From assembly GCF_000719705.1 (NCBI RefSeq), contig NZ_JOHO01000060.1:1-42649 (forward strand): DNA of 42,649 nt. Reading direction: 5' to 3'. Position 1 is the first letter of the stretch. Every line of letters begins with the position of its first letter. Positions 9,798 to 17,606 of the stretch are shown piece after piece. Origin of the DNA: Streptomyces sp. NRRL S-350. GTDB taxonomy: Bacteria; Actinomycetota; Actinomycetes; Streptomycetales; Streptomycetaceae. Both the position numbers and the translations under genes were made by a program. The notes beneath the pieces are model-generated. The model was not told the origin of the DNA. It saw only the letters and a program-made list of their open reading frames with translations, and did not search any database.

Positions 9798-10163
9798 TCA
9801 GTTGTCGGGCGAGCGCAGGACCCGCAGGTGGCCGCGGCGGCCGGCCTCGGTGGACTCGCCCTCGGGCGCGCGGCCCTGACGGGGGGTCTGCGGGCGGGCG
9901 GCCTCGCGCACGGCGTTGGCGAGCGCCTCCAGGTCGTCGCTGCTGCGGCGCAGCGGCCCGGCCTCGGCGGCGAGCCGGACGACCTCCCAGCCTCGCGGGG
10001 CGGTGAGGCGCTCGGCGTGCTCGGCGCACAGGTCGTAGCAGTGCGGCTCGGCGTAGGTGGCGAGCGGGCCCAGGACTGCGGTGGAGTCGGCGTAGACGTA
10101 CGTCAGCGTTGCGACGGCCGGCCGGCCGCACGCGGTCCGCGAACAACGACGTACAGAGCTCAC
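9798..10163 (-). CDS. DUF3499 family protein
   Basis: A 121-residue protein with N-terminus (V)SSVRRCSRTACGRPAVATL, which carries an uncharacterised Cys-rich fold: Cys7 and Cys12 near the start and Cys39 and Cys43 in PHCYDLCAEHAERL suggest a zinc ribbon. The YVYADSTAVLGPLATYAEP segment is typical of DUF3499. The family is restricted to actinobacteria and sits next to manB and the zincin gene, as in the mycobacterial Rv3257c-Rv3259 region. The C-terminal 45 residues are basic and low in complexity. The GTG at 10163 is chosen because conservation starts there; the open frame reaches 10307 without a recognisable motif. Function is unknown. Confidence 0.8.
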   Translation of the reverse strand: MSSVRRCSRTACGRPAVATLTYVYADSTAVLGPLATYAEPHCYDLCAEHAERLTAPRGWEVVRLAAEAGPLRRSSDDLEALANAVREAARPQTPRQGRAPEGESTEAGRRGHLRVLRSPDN

Positions 10164-10327
10164 GAGGGTGGACGGTACAGCACTCCTCCCCGGGGAGCGA
10201 AGACCGCCTGCCCGGAGGGTGTGCCGTGTCGGTCTCCGGGCGCCGGGGGCGCGTCCCGGCCGCCCCGGGCGATTCCCCGCCGGAGTGGTCCACTTCCGAC
10301 CGTCCAAGGACTACTCTCGGCAGTGAT

Positions 10328-10780
10328 ATGGACAGCTCCGCACCGCAGTCATCGACAGGCCCCGCGCGCCGCCCCCGGCACCGCGACCGGCACGGCAGGG
10401 GGCTGCGCGGCCCGCTGGCACCGCCGCAGGTGCCGATCTCGCTCACCCGCTCCGAGCTCTTCGACGACTACGTCCGCGAGTCGGTGGAGCGGCTGGAGCG
10501 GCGGTGGCCGCAGCTGATCGAGGTGGAGTTCGCCGTCCAGGAGGTGCCGCTGCACGAGCCGGACGGCGCCGACGCGGAGGACGGCGTGCCGCTGGGCCGG
10601 GTGTCGCCGGGCAAGCAGGGGCGCAAGAGCCAGATCGTGGTGTACCGGCGGCCGGTGGAGATCCGGGCGAAGACCCGGGAGGACCGGGCGGCGCTGGTGC
10701 ACGAGATCCTGATCGAGCAGGTCGCCGAGCTGCTGGGGCTCTCGCCGGACGCCATCGACCCGCGCTACGACGAGGACTGA
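10328..10780 (+). CDS. Metallopeptidase (zincin)-like family protein, degenerate motif
   Basis: A 150-residue protein starting MDSSAPQSSTGPARR with a basic, disordered N-terminus. The fold from about residue 40 (LTRSELFDDYVRESVERL, FAVQEVPLHEP, IVVYRRPVEIRAKTREDRAALVHEILIEQVAELLGL) matches the small actinobacterial metallopeptidase family related to Rv3259 and Pfam zincin_1. Classical members carry HExxH; here the helix reads HEILIEQVAELL, so the second zinc His is absent and zinc hydrolysis is doubtful. It is divergent from DUF3499. A TACTCT -10-like hexamer lies at 10313-10318 with no good -35, which would give a very short 5' leader. A hairpin at 10820-10849 follows. Confidence 0.8.
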   Translation: MDSSAPQSSTGPARRPRHRDRHGRGLRGPLAPPQVPISLTRSELFDDYVRESVERLERRWPQLIEVEFAVQEVPLHEPDGADAEDGVPLGRVSPGKQGRKSQIVVYRRPVEIRAKTREDRAALVHEILIEQVAELLGLSPDAIDPRYDED

Positions 10781-10819
10781 GGCCGGGGCCGCGGCGAGCG
10801 GTCGAGTGGTCGAGCGGTC

Positions 10820-10849
10820 GGGGGCGGTGCCCGGAGAGGCGCCGCCCCC
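10820..10849. terminator. Bidirectional hairpin between convergent genes
   Basis: GGGGGCGGTGCC (10820-10831) pairs with GGCGCCGCCCCC (10838-10849) around CGGAGA, with one G-U pair. It sits between the zincin-like gene stop (10780) and the DUF5719 stop (10859), which converge, so it can serve both. Confidence 0.7.
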
Positions 10850-10858
10850 GTCGGCTGC

Positions 10859-12574
10859 TCAGCGCAGGACGACGCCCGGGTCCTGGGCGGCCTGCGGGAC
10901 CTTGACGGTGCTGTGGTCGTCGCGCAGCGCCTGGACGGTGAACATCGGCACGTCCTTGGCGGGGATGGAGAGCATCCGGGCGGCGACCACCGGGCCGCCG
11001 GAGACGGTCTCCACGGTGAGCGCGAAGACGCCGTTCAGCCCGGCGGGCTCGGGTGCCGGGAGGGCGACCGTCCCGCCGGCCGGGAGCTGGACCTCCTTGG
11101 TGGCCGGGGTGCCGCCGCCGCTGCCGGCCGAGGCGGTGACCCGCACGGTGGCGGCGTCGCCGGTCGAGGTCAGGTAGAGCGTGGAGGCGCCGGCCCGGTT
11201 GTCGGCGACGCTGGCCCGGGCGCCGACCGGGGCGCTGCCGGTGAGCCAGGCCGCGTCGGACTTGCCGTTGCCGCCCGCCCGGTCGACCCGCAGCCCGGCC
11301 ACGATCGGCGTGGGGTGCTTGTCGTCGCTGGGCGACAGCCGCAGCCCGGCGACCTCGTCCCGGGTGATCTTGCCGAGGTCGACGGCGGCCACCATGCCGG
11401 CCTTGACGTGGATGGACTCGTTGCCGGCCGGGGAGAACCAGCCGTTCTTGCCGGAGAGCTGGATCTTCAGGTCGGCGTCGTCCTCCGGCGGCGCCCAGAC
11501 CACCAGGCGGGCGGCGGAGGTGTCGGCGGGAAGGCCGGGCATCACCTGGGTGGCGGCCGGGGCGGCCGAGGCGGGGATCCAGTCGGCGCCCTTGCTGCCG
11601 TCGGCGGCGTGCAGCGCGGCACCGATCCGGCCGGAGCGGACCACCACGTGGACGGCGAGATCGGTCACCGCGCCCTTGGTGAGGGTCGACAGCAGGACGG
11701 ACTGGGAGCTGCCGGGGGCGACGGTGAGGCCGTTGGCGGCGTCGTTCTCGATCAGGCCCTTGTCGCCGTACATCTTGATGTCGACCACGGCGGCGGAGGA
11801 CTCGGTGTTGACCAGGCTCAGGTAGTCGACCCGGTCGCCGGCCGTGCTGGCCCCGGCGAACCAGAAGCCGGTGCCGGCCGGGGTGCAGGTGAGGCCGGAC
11901 AGGCCGAGACCGCGCTGCTCGGTGACCACGGTGGTCTGGGTGACGGTGAAGCCGGGGGCGAGGGCGCCGGTGGCGACGGCCCCGGTGCCGGACGCGGTGT
12001 CCCCGTTGGCCGCCGGGCCGGTGGCCGGGGTACCGGGCTTGGCCACGGTCAGCCGGGCGTCCGGCGGCGCCGCGTTCTTGTCCTGCACCGGGGCGGCCGG
12101 GCCCGTTGCCGCCGGGGTCGCGGGCGCGCTCGCCGGCGGCGGCGCGGGCGTACCGGACGGCTGCGCGGCGGGCACGGCGGGCGCGGCCGCGTCGGACAGC
12201 CAGCCGGCGCCGCCGGTGGCGGAGCCGGTGCCGGGCGGGGTGTAGGCGCTGAGCGTGGTGGAGCCGGTCAGGCCCTGCAGCGGCTGCGGGCAGACCGCCG
12301 CCGTCCGTTCGACCTGCGCGGTGGTCGGGGCCGCTGCCCCGTCCGCGTCGGCCGGGGAGGCCGGCGGGCGCGACTGGGCGATCCCGAACACCGCCGCGAG
12401 CACCACGGCGGCGGCCAGCAGCGACTGGGTGGTCTTCGTTCCGCCGGCCTTCCCGGCGGCCGGGGCGGGCGCGGCGGCCGGGGCGGGCGCGGCCGGATCG
12501 GCCCCGAAGGCGGCCTCGACCGGCTCGGGGGCCTCGTCGGCGCCGGACTTCTTCCTGAATGCGGGCTTCTTCAT
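10859..12574 (-). CDS. DUF5719 family membrane-anchored exported protein
   Basis: A 571-residue protein with a short basic start (MKKPAFRKKSG), an Ala/Pro-rich cytosolic stretch, one transmembrane segment at about 50-66 (SLLAAAVVLAAVFGIAQ), and a long extracytoplasmic part. Residues about 70-210 are Ala/Pro/Gly/Thr-rich linker; the rest is beta-rich with repeated substrate-neutral motifs (VDYLSLVNTESSAAVVDIKM, GLTVAPGSSQSVLLSTLTKG) typical of DUF5719. Its start lies 6 bases beyond the stop of the upstream glycosyltransferase, so the two are almost certainly co-transcribed and probably act together at the envelope. Biochemical function is unknown. Confidence 0.85.
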   Translation of the reverse strand: MKKPAFRKKSGADEAPEPVEAAFGADPAAPAPAAAPAPAAGKAGGTKTTQSLLAAAVVLAAVFGIAQSRPPASPADADGAAAPTTAQVERTAAVCPQPLQGLTGSTTLSAYTPPGTGSATGGAGWLSDAAAPAVPAAQPSGTPAPPPASAPATPAATGPAAPVQDKNAAPPDARLTVAKPGTPATGPAANGDTASGTGAVATGALAPGFTVTQTTVVTEQRGLGLSGLTCTPAGTGFWFAGASTAGDRVDYLSLVNTESSAAVVDIKMYGDKGLIENDAANGLTVAPGSSQSVLLSTLTKGAVTDLAVHVVVRSGRIGAALHAADGSKGADWIPASAAPAATQVMPGLPADTSAARLVVWAPPEDDADLKIQLSGKNGWFSPAGNESIHVKAGMVAAVDLGKITRDEVAGLRLSPSDDKHPTPIVAGLRVDRAGGNGKSDAAWLTGSAPVGARASVADNRAGASTLYLTSTGDAATVRVTASAGSGGGTPATKEVQLPAGGTVALPAPEPAGLNGVFALTVETVSGGPVVAARMLSIPAKDVPMFTVQALRDDHSTVKVPQAAQDPGVVLR

Positions 12575-12580
12575 CGCGGG

Positions 12581-15500
12581 TCAGCTCCCCGATCCGGGCT
12601 GGTGCGGGTACCGGCCGGTGCCGTTGGGGTCGTTCGGGTCGTAGTAGGGCTGCTCGGCCTGCTGTTGTCCCGGCACCCAGGGCTGCTGGTGCTCCGGCTG
12701 CCGGTACGGGTCGTAGCCGTACGGCTGCTGCTCCGGCTGGTACGGCTGTTCGTAGCCCTGCTGTGCCTGGCCCTGTTGCTCGTGGCCCTGCTGGTCGTAT
12801 CCCTGCTGGGGGTAGGCCTGCTGGTGACCGTCGTACCCCTGGCCGTCGTACCCCTGGCCGCCGTACGGCGTACTTGCCGGCTGCTGGGCCGCGTACTGGT
12901 CGTAGCTGTACGGGTCGCCCTGCTGGTACGCCTGGTACGGGTCGGTGTACGGCTCGGCCTCCTGGACGGCGGCGGCCGCCTCGACCGCCTCGGTCGCCGG
13001 CTCGCCGGCCGGCTGCGCCGGGACGGCGCCCGGGCGGCCCTCGTAGACCCCGGCCTCGTCGGTGCCGGGCTCGCCGCCCTCGCCGCGTTCGGCCATCCGG
13101 CGGGCCCGGCGGCTGCCGGGGAGGGGGGCCTGTGCCTGGGCGGCGGCGGCCAGCGCGGCGGCGGCGACCACCTCCTCCGGCAGGTCGTCGTCCTTGTGGC
13201 TGCGGCGGCCGGGCAGGGCCAGCACCAGGACGGTCAGGCCGAGCAGCACCTGGGCCCAGATCCAGCCGGTGTGGGCGAGGCTGCCCTCACGGGTGACGGT
13301 CACCTTGCCGCCCCCGGCCGGGAGCTTGAAGCCCTGCGCCCAGCCGTCGACGGTGGTGGGCTCCAGCGCGGCGCCGTCCACGGTGGCCTTCCACTCGGGG
13401 GCCGCGGACTCGGCGAGCCGCAGCACCCGGCCGTCCGGGCCGGCCGGGACGGTGGCGGTGAGGTCGCGGGTGCCGGACGGCACGGCCACCGGGTTGGCGC
13501 CCGGCGCGGTGATCACCGCGCGGACCGCGGGGGCCCCGTTGACCTGCCAGAGCGCGGTGCCGTTGTCCTGGTTGGCCTTGACCAGGCCGGGGGTGGTGTC
13601 CAGGACGTCCTTGTAGGTGTCGATCACCGGCTGCCGGACCAGCACGTAGGCGATGCCGTAGCCGGCCAGGGCGTCGGCCTGGTCCGCGCCGGAGCCCGCC
13701 AGCAGGCTGCCGACCATCCGGTTCAGGCCGTCCTGGGTGCCGGTCGCCGGGTCGACGGTGGACTCGGCCTGGCCGAGCGTCAGGCCGGCGCCGCGCAGCA
13801 CGGTGTAGCGGACGGCGCCGCCGCCCTTCTCCCCCGTGACGACGAGGGTGCGGGCCCGGTCGGTGGTGCCGGCCTCCTCCGCGATGAACGCGGGCACCTG
13901 GCCGGCCGCGGCGCGGTGCAGCGGCTTGCCGGCGCCGGTCAGCGCCCACCACAGGCCGGTGCCCAGCGGCGCCAGCACGGCGGAGACCACCACCAGGGCG
14001 GCGACCGGCTGGCGCCAGCCGAAGGCGATCCCGGCCACGCGGGCGTTCGCGCCGTCGGCGCCGATCGCGGCCGCGGCCAGCAGGGCGATCCCGGCGATCA
14101 GGGTGGCCGGGCCGGCCCAGGCGGGCACCGTCGGGCCGCCGGAGGCGGGGGTGACGGCGGTGCCCGCCACCACGACCGCGAAGACCAGGCCGGCGGCGGC
14201 CGCGCCCCACGCGACGAGCACCGCGCGGCGGCGGTCGGCGCGCAGCAGCGCGGCGAGCGCGGCGAGGACGACACCGGCCGACAGCCAGACCGGCGGCACT
14301 CCGGCGCCACCGGGGTTGACCAGCAGCAGGCCGGCCGCGCTCGCGCCGGTGCCGTGCAGGCCGGGCAGCCCGGCCTCCAGCAGCAGCGACTGCGGGTGCG
14401 AGAGGACCTTGAGCGACCACGGGGCGAGGACGCCGATCGGGGCCGCGAGGATCACCAGGACGCGCAGGCCGAGCAGCCGCAGCGCGGTGGCGCCGGTGCC
14501 GAAGGCGCCGCCGCGCAGCACCGCCACGACCAGCATCGCCAGGCCGAGGGGCACCGCGAGGGCCCAGGTCAGCGGAACGAAGGCGGTGGCCAGGGTGAGC
14601 AGCAGGACGGCCATCCAGACCGGCCGCCAGCCGGGGCGGGCGCCCTTGGCGGCGCTCTCGTCCCGGATGCCGAGGCCGGCCGCGATCGCGGCGGCGCGGG
14701 CCAGCGGCGGCAGCAGGACGGCGAGGACGGCGGTGCCGATCCGGCCCTGGGCGAGCGCACCGGTGGCGGCGGGCAGCAGCGCGTAGGTGGCGCTGGCCCA
14801 GGCGCGGACCAGCTTGGAGTCCAGCAGTGGCCGGGACACCAGGTAGGCGCTGACGGCGGCGAGCGGGACGGTGAGCACGACGAGCAGGGTGAGCGCGAAG
14901 TCGGCGTTGCCGAACAGCAGCCAGGACAGCACGGCGAGCACGCCGAGGTACGGCGGTCCGGCGGCGGCCGAGCCGGTGCCGACCGGGTGCCAGGCGTCCG
15001 CGTACATCGACCAGAGGCCGCCGGCGCCGTCGGAGGCGGGCAGCAGGGCGCCGCCGAACAGCTCGCCGCTGCCGAACAGGCCGCGGCAGGCGACCAGGGC
15101 GAACACCAGCAGGGCCGCGAACAGCACCGGCGCCGGGCGTCGGGCGAGCTTCTTGATCAGCGCGAACTGCTCGACGACCAGGTCCTCGGAGTCCTCGTCG
15201 CCGCCGGCCTCGACGGTGCCGTGCCGGCCGCCGGTGTCGTCGCCGCCCCCTATGCCGAGCGAGCCGATGACGCCCTCGACGGCCAGCCGGGTGGTGGCAC
15301 CGGGCGCGGGGAAGAGCGTGCGGTCGTCCAGGGCGTCCGCCGCCCTGGTCCGGGCGCGGTGTTTGCGCGCGGCCAACAGCCGCGGGAACCGGACGAGTTC
15401 GTGGCCGAGGCCGGCGAGTTCGTCGAAGGCCTGGCGCGGGTCCTTGCCGAGCAGGTTGGTGACGGCCCGCACCAGGGTGCCGAGCACCAGCCGCAACAGG

Positions 15501-16489
15501 ACGTAGGGGAAGAGCAGGCCGCGGCAGTTGGCGAGCAGGGTGTAGACGGCGCCGGCCTTGTCCACCCGGTGCGGGTGGGAGGGGCCGCAGTCGATGGCCC
15601 GGCGCTCGCGGGCGGCCGCCTCGGCGTGCCGCAGCACGGCGTCGGGGGCGATCACCACGCGGTGGCCGGCGGCGTTGACCCGCCAGCAGAAGTCGGTGTC
15701 GTCCCGCATCAGCGGGAGGGCCTTGTCGAACCCGCCGAGTTCCTCGAAGACGTCCCGGCGCACCAGCATGCCGGCGCTGGAGACGGCGAGCACCGGACGG
15801 ACCTGGTCGTGCTGGCCCTGGTCCTGCTCCCGGCGGTCCAGGCCGGTCCAGCGGCGGCCGGAGCGGGCGATGGTGACGCCGACCTCCAACAGCTGGCGGC
15901 GGTCGTACCAGCTGCGCAGCTTGGGGCCGACCACGGCGGCGCTGGGGGTGGAGTCGGCGACCTGGAGCAGTCGGCGCAGCGCGTCGGTCTGCGGCTCGCA
16001 GTCGTCGTGCAACAGCCAGAGCCACTCGACCGGCTGGGTCTCGCGCGGGCCGCCGCGGCCGAGGTCGTCCTCCTGGGCGAGCGGGTCGCCGAAGTCGTCC
16101 CAGCCGCCGGTGACCGGGTCGTAGCCGGAGGGGTCGAGCCGGTAGGGCAGGTCTTCGGGGCGCAGCGGCGGGCTGTTGAAGACGGCTTCGGCGACGGCGG
16201 TGCCGAAGCCGGCCCGGCGGCCGAGGATCAGGGGGCCGCTCTCGGGCATCCCGTCGGCGAGGCCGAAGTCTTCGAGTGCCTTGGCCAGCAGTTGCGGGGA
16301 GTTGTCGGTGGAACCGGTGTCGACCGCGAGGACGCGCTGGACCTGGCGGTCCTGTCCGAGCAGGCCGGCCAGCGCCTGCGGGAGCCAGCGGGCACCGTCG
16401 TGGGAGACGATCACCGCGGTGACCAGGTGGCGCGGATAGGCGGGCGGCCTGGAAGCGGTGAAGCCGCTCTGGTGGCTGTAGACGGTCAT
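12581..16489 (-). CDS. Large membrane glycosyltransferase (GT2 N-terminal domain) with Gln/Tyr-rich tail
   Basis: A 1302-residue protein. Residues about 20-330 are a GT2 domain: VTAVIVSHDGARWLPQALAG, VDTGSTDNSPQ, the DxD-like LLHDDCEPQTDALRR, and LPLMRDDTDFCWRVNAAGH. From about 440 to 860 there are ten or more hydrophobic helices, resembling polytopic glycosyltransferases that use polyprenyl-linked sugars. An extracytoplasmic domain of about 250 residues follows, then another helix (WIWAQVLLGLTVLVLALPG), an acidic and basic linker, and a 126-residue tail made almost wholly of Gln, Tyr, Pro and Gly. The ATG at 16489 starts MTVYSHQSGFTASRPPAY. DUF5719 follows after 6 bases and whiB lies upstream behind a terminator. 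Likely role: cell envelope glycopolymer synthesis; substrate unknown. Confidence 0.85.
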   Translation of the reverse strand: MTVYSHQSGFTASRPPAYPRHLVTAVIVSHDGARWLPQALAGLLGQDRQVQRVLAVDTGSTDNSPQLLAKALEDFGLADGMPESGPLILGRRAGFGTAVAEAVFNSPPLRPEDLPYRLDPSGYDPVTGGWDDFGDPLAQEDDLGRGGPRETQPVEWLWLLHDDCEPQTDALRRLLQVADSTPSAAVVGPKLRSWYDRRQLLEVGVTIARSGRRWTGLDRREQDQGQHDQVRPVLAVSSAGMLVRRDVFEELGGFDKALPLMRDDTDFCWRVNAAGHRVVIAPDAVLRHAEAAARERRAIDCGPSHPHRVDKAGAVYTLLANCRGLLFPYVLLRLVLGTLVRAVTNLLGKDPRQAFDELAGLGHELVRFPRLLAARKHRARTRAADALDDRTLFPAPGATTRLAVEGVIGSLGIGGGDDTGGRHGTVEAGGDEDSEDLVVEQFALIKKLARRPAPVLFAALLVFALVACRGLFGSGELFGGALLPASDGAGGLWSMYADAWHPVGTGSAAAGPPYLGVLAVLSWLLFGNADFALTLLVVLTVPLAAVSAYLVSRPLLDSKLVRAWASATYALLPAATGALAQGRIGTAVLAVLLPPLARAAAIAAGLGIRDESAAKGARPGWRPVWMAVLLLTLATAFVPLTWALAVPLGLAMLVVAVLRGGAFGTGATALRLLGLRVLVILAAPIGVLAPWSLKVLSHPQSLLLEAGLPGLHGTGASAAGLLLVNPGGAGVPPVWLSAGVVLAALAALLRADRRRAVLVAWGAAAAGLVFAVVVAGTAVTPASGGPTVPAWAGPATLIAGIALLAAAAIGADGANARVAGIAFGWRQPVAALVVVSAVLAPLGTGLWWALTGAGKPLHRAAAGQVPAFIAEEAGTTDRARTLVVTGEKGGGAVRYTVLRGAGLTLGQAESTVDPATGTQDGLNRMVGSLLAGSGADQADALAGYGIAYVLVRQPVIDTYKDVLDTTPGLVKANQDNGTALWQVNGAPAVRAVITAPGANPVAVPSGTRDLTATVPAGPDGRVLRLAESAAPEWKATVDGAALEPTTVDGWAQGFKLPAGGGKVTVTREGSLAHTGWIWAQVLLGLTVLVLALPGRRSHKDDDLPEEVVAAAALAAAAQAQAPLPGSRRARRMAERGEGGEPGTDEAGVYEGRPGAVPAQPAGEPATEAVEAAAAVQEAEPYTDPYQAYQQGDPYSYDQYAAQQPASTPYGGQGYDGQGYDGHQQAYPQQGYDQQGHEQQGQAQQGYEQPYQPEQQPYGYDPYRQPEHQQPWVPGQQQAEQPYYDPNDPNGTGRYPHQPGSGS
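12584..12961 (-). repeat. Low-complexity Gln/Tyr/Pro/Gly-coding tail of the glycosyltransferase
   Basis: The last 126 codons encode short degenerate repeats such as GQGYDGQGYDG, QQGYDQQGHEQQGQAQQGY and YGYDPYRQPEHQQP. By hand count about 31 residues are Gln and 19 are Tyr. The DNA carries matching imperfect 15-base repeats (CTGGCCGTCGTACCC). Confidence 0.85.
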
Positions 16490-16624
16490 CGAGTGCGCGG
16501 GCCCCAGTTCTCGGTGGACACAGCCGGTGAACGGCAACCGGATGGCGCACCACACTAACGGCTCCGGGTGGACGCTTCGTCCGGGGTGCCGTGCGGAGGG
16601 GGTGAAGGAGGGCCCGGGAACACG

Positions 16625-16652
16625 AAAGCGCCCCACCACCGCGGTGAGGCGC
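16625..16652 (-). terminator. Intrinsic terminator downstream of whiB
   Basis: On the minus strand GCGCCTCACC pairs with GGTGGGGCGC (10 positions, one G-U, 5-base loop) and is followed by TTTCG. This is a good rho-independent terminator, 61 bases after the whiB stop and before the glycosyltransferase start, so the two genes are separate units. Confidence 0.8.
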
Positions 16653-16712
16653 CCGTACAGCTGTGCGGTTGTCCGTCGTTGTCGAGAAGTCAGCGGGGGC
16701 CGGGGCCGCCGC

Positions 16713-16985
16713 TCAGACCGCGCTCTTCTTGAGCCGACGGCGCTCGCGCTCGGAGAGGCCGCCCCAGATGCCGAAACGCTCGTCATTGGCGAGGGCGTAC
16801 TCCAGGCACTCCGAACGGACCTCGCAGGCGAGGCAGACCTTCTTGGCCTCGCGAGTCGAGCCGCCCTTCTCGGGGAAGAAGGACTCGGGGTCGGTCTGGG
16901 CGCACAACGCGCGCTCCTGCCAACCGAGTTCCTCCTCGTCCTCCGCGATGCCGTCCCCGATCAACAGCTCAAAGAGCTCGCTCAT
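16713..16985 (-). CDS. whiB: Sporulation regulator WhiB (WhiB2-type iron-sulfur protein)
   Basis: A 90-residue Wbl protein. Four cysteines (Cys28, Cys51, Cys54, Cys60 in ALCAQ and KKVCLACEVRSEC) bind the [4Fe-4S] cluster; GIWGG (72-76) is the conserved turn and SERERRRLKKSAV is the basic DNA-contact tail. The segment from WQERALCAQTDPESFFPEKGG onward is almost identical to Streptomyces WhiB and mycobacterial WhiB2. WhiB acts with WhiA and the principal sigma factor to stop aerial growth and start sporulation septation. GAGGAGGC precedes the ATG. A promoter at 17061-17090 and a terminator at 16625-16652 define a monocistronic unit. Upstream palindromes may be regulator sites. Confidence 0.95.
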   Translation of the reverse strand: MSELFELLIGDGIAEDEEELGWQERALCAQTDPESFFPEKGGSTREAKKVCLACEVRSECLEYALANDERFGIWGGLSERERRRLKKSAV

Positions 16986-17060
16986 GTGGCGCGCCTCCTC
17001 TGCCCCTACTTGGCGTCCCCGTGGTTGCCGTTGCCTCGTGCGGCCGACGACACGAGTGAA

Positions 17061-17090
17061 ATTACAGTTGCGTCACTCTGGCCCCGTCAA
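17061..17090 (-). promoter_or_regulatory. whiB promoter (TTGACG-18-TGTAAT)
   Basis: On the minus strand TTGACG (17090-17085), an 18-base spacer and TGTAAT (17066-17061) form a near-consensus vegetative promoter. The predicted start lies near 17054, about 70 bases before the whiB ATG. Confidence 0.6.
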
Positions 17091-17224
17091 GCCGAGCTCT
17101 GGTATTGGGGCCAGGATTCACTCCCCGGCACCAAGCCGTTACGAATAGTGTGCATATCCGGACACATCGGACCATTCGCCTCAAGGCCCTGAACCGTGCC
17201 CAACCATCCGCAACCAATCGCCGC

Positions 17225-17310
17225 GTGACGCGCGGTCACCGGAACAGGCCGGTCATCGGGCTCCCTTCCCGGCGATCTTCCCATCGAAACGTAGAGAGTG
17301 ATGAATCACC
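17225..17310. promoter_or_regulatory. Two palindromes between whiB and the cysteine leader (BldD-like candidates)
   Basis: GTGACGCGCGGTCAC at 17225-17239 has perfect 5-base arms. By eye it agrees with the TnACnC(A/T)GnGTnA consensus reported for BldD except in the central two positions. AGTGATGAATCACC at 17297-17310 matches the older AGTGA...TCACC description. BldD is reported to control whiB in Streptomyces. Palindromes are seen in the sequence; assignment to BldD is inference. Confidence 0.35.
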
Positions 17311-17361
17311 CCATCCGGGAAAGATCCGGCTCCAACCCACTCGAATGCCGCATCCTCCGGT

Positions 17362-17391
17362 TTGACACCGGCCCTGCGGATGCGGTGTCCT
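17362..17391 (+). promoter_or_regulatory. Promoter for the cysteine leader / cysteine dioxygenase unit
   Basis: TTGACA (17362-17367) is a perfect -35, followed by 18 bases and TGTCCT (17386-17391), a weak -10. A start about 7 bases later falls on or next to the leader ATG at 17399, which would make the leader ORF leaderless, in line with the missing Shine-Dalgarno sequence. Confidence 0.55.
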
Positions 17392-17398
17392 TTTCCCT

Positions 17399-17485
17399 AT
17401 GTCAGAGTTCGCCAGCCCCCGGAGCGGTTCCACGTTCCGCCGTGCCGTGAACTTCTGTTGTCGCCTCTGTTCCTGCTGTATCTAG
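17399..17485 (+). CDS. Polycysteine leader peptide upstream of cysteine dioxygenase
   Basis: A 28-codon ORF, ATG to TAG, too short for usual gene calling. The peptide ends VNFCCRLCSCCI: five Cys within eight residues (Cys20, 21, 24, 26, 27) just before the stop. There is no ribosome binding site, and the promoter places the transcription start at the ATG. Cysteine-rich, often leaderless, short ORFs are known as cysteine-responsive attenuators in mycobacteria and as leader peptides before sulfur genes in Streptomyces. Here the downstream gene, 121 bases away, degrades cysteine. The assignment as a regulatory ORF is inference from composition, position and the partner gene. Confidence 0.75.
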   Translation: MSEFASPRSGSTFRRAVNFCCRLCSCCI

Positions 17486-17606
17486 GCGCCCGCGTCCCAC
17501 CGCGCGCCGCCCCAGGAAGCACAGAGGCCGCCCGCGAGTCCCGTCCCAGGACATCCCGGATCCGGCTGATCCCACGAACCGGCCGACTCATCCGAGGACG
17601 ACTCCC

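Noticed and set aside
10913..16558. An 1881-codon open frame on the plus strand, opposite DUF5719 and the glycosyltransferase
   Set aside because: It is antisense to two well-supported genes, is made of Gly, Arg, Ala, Gln and Val in the way third-position GC bias produces, and contains no recognisable domain.
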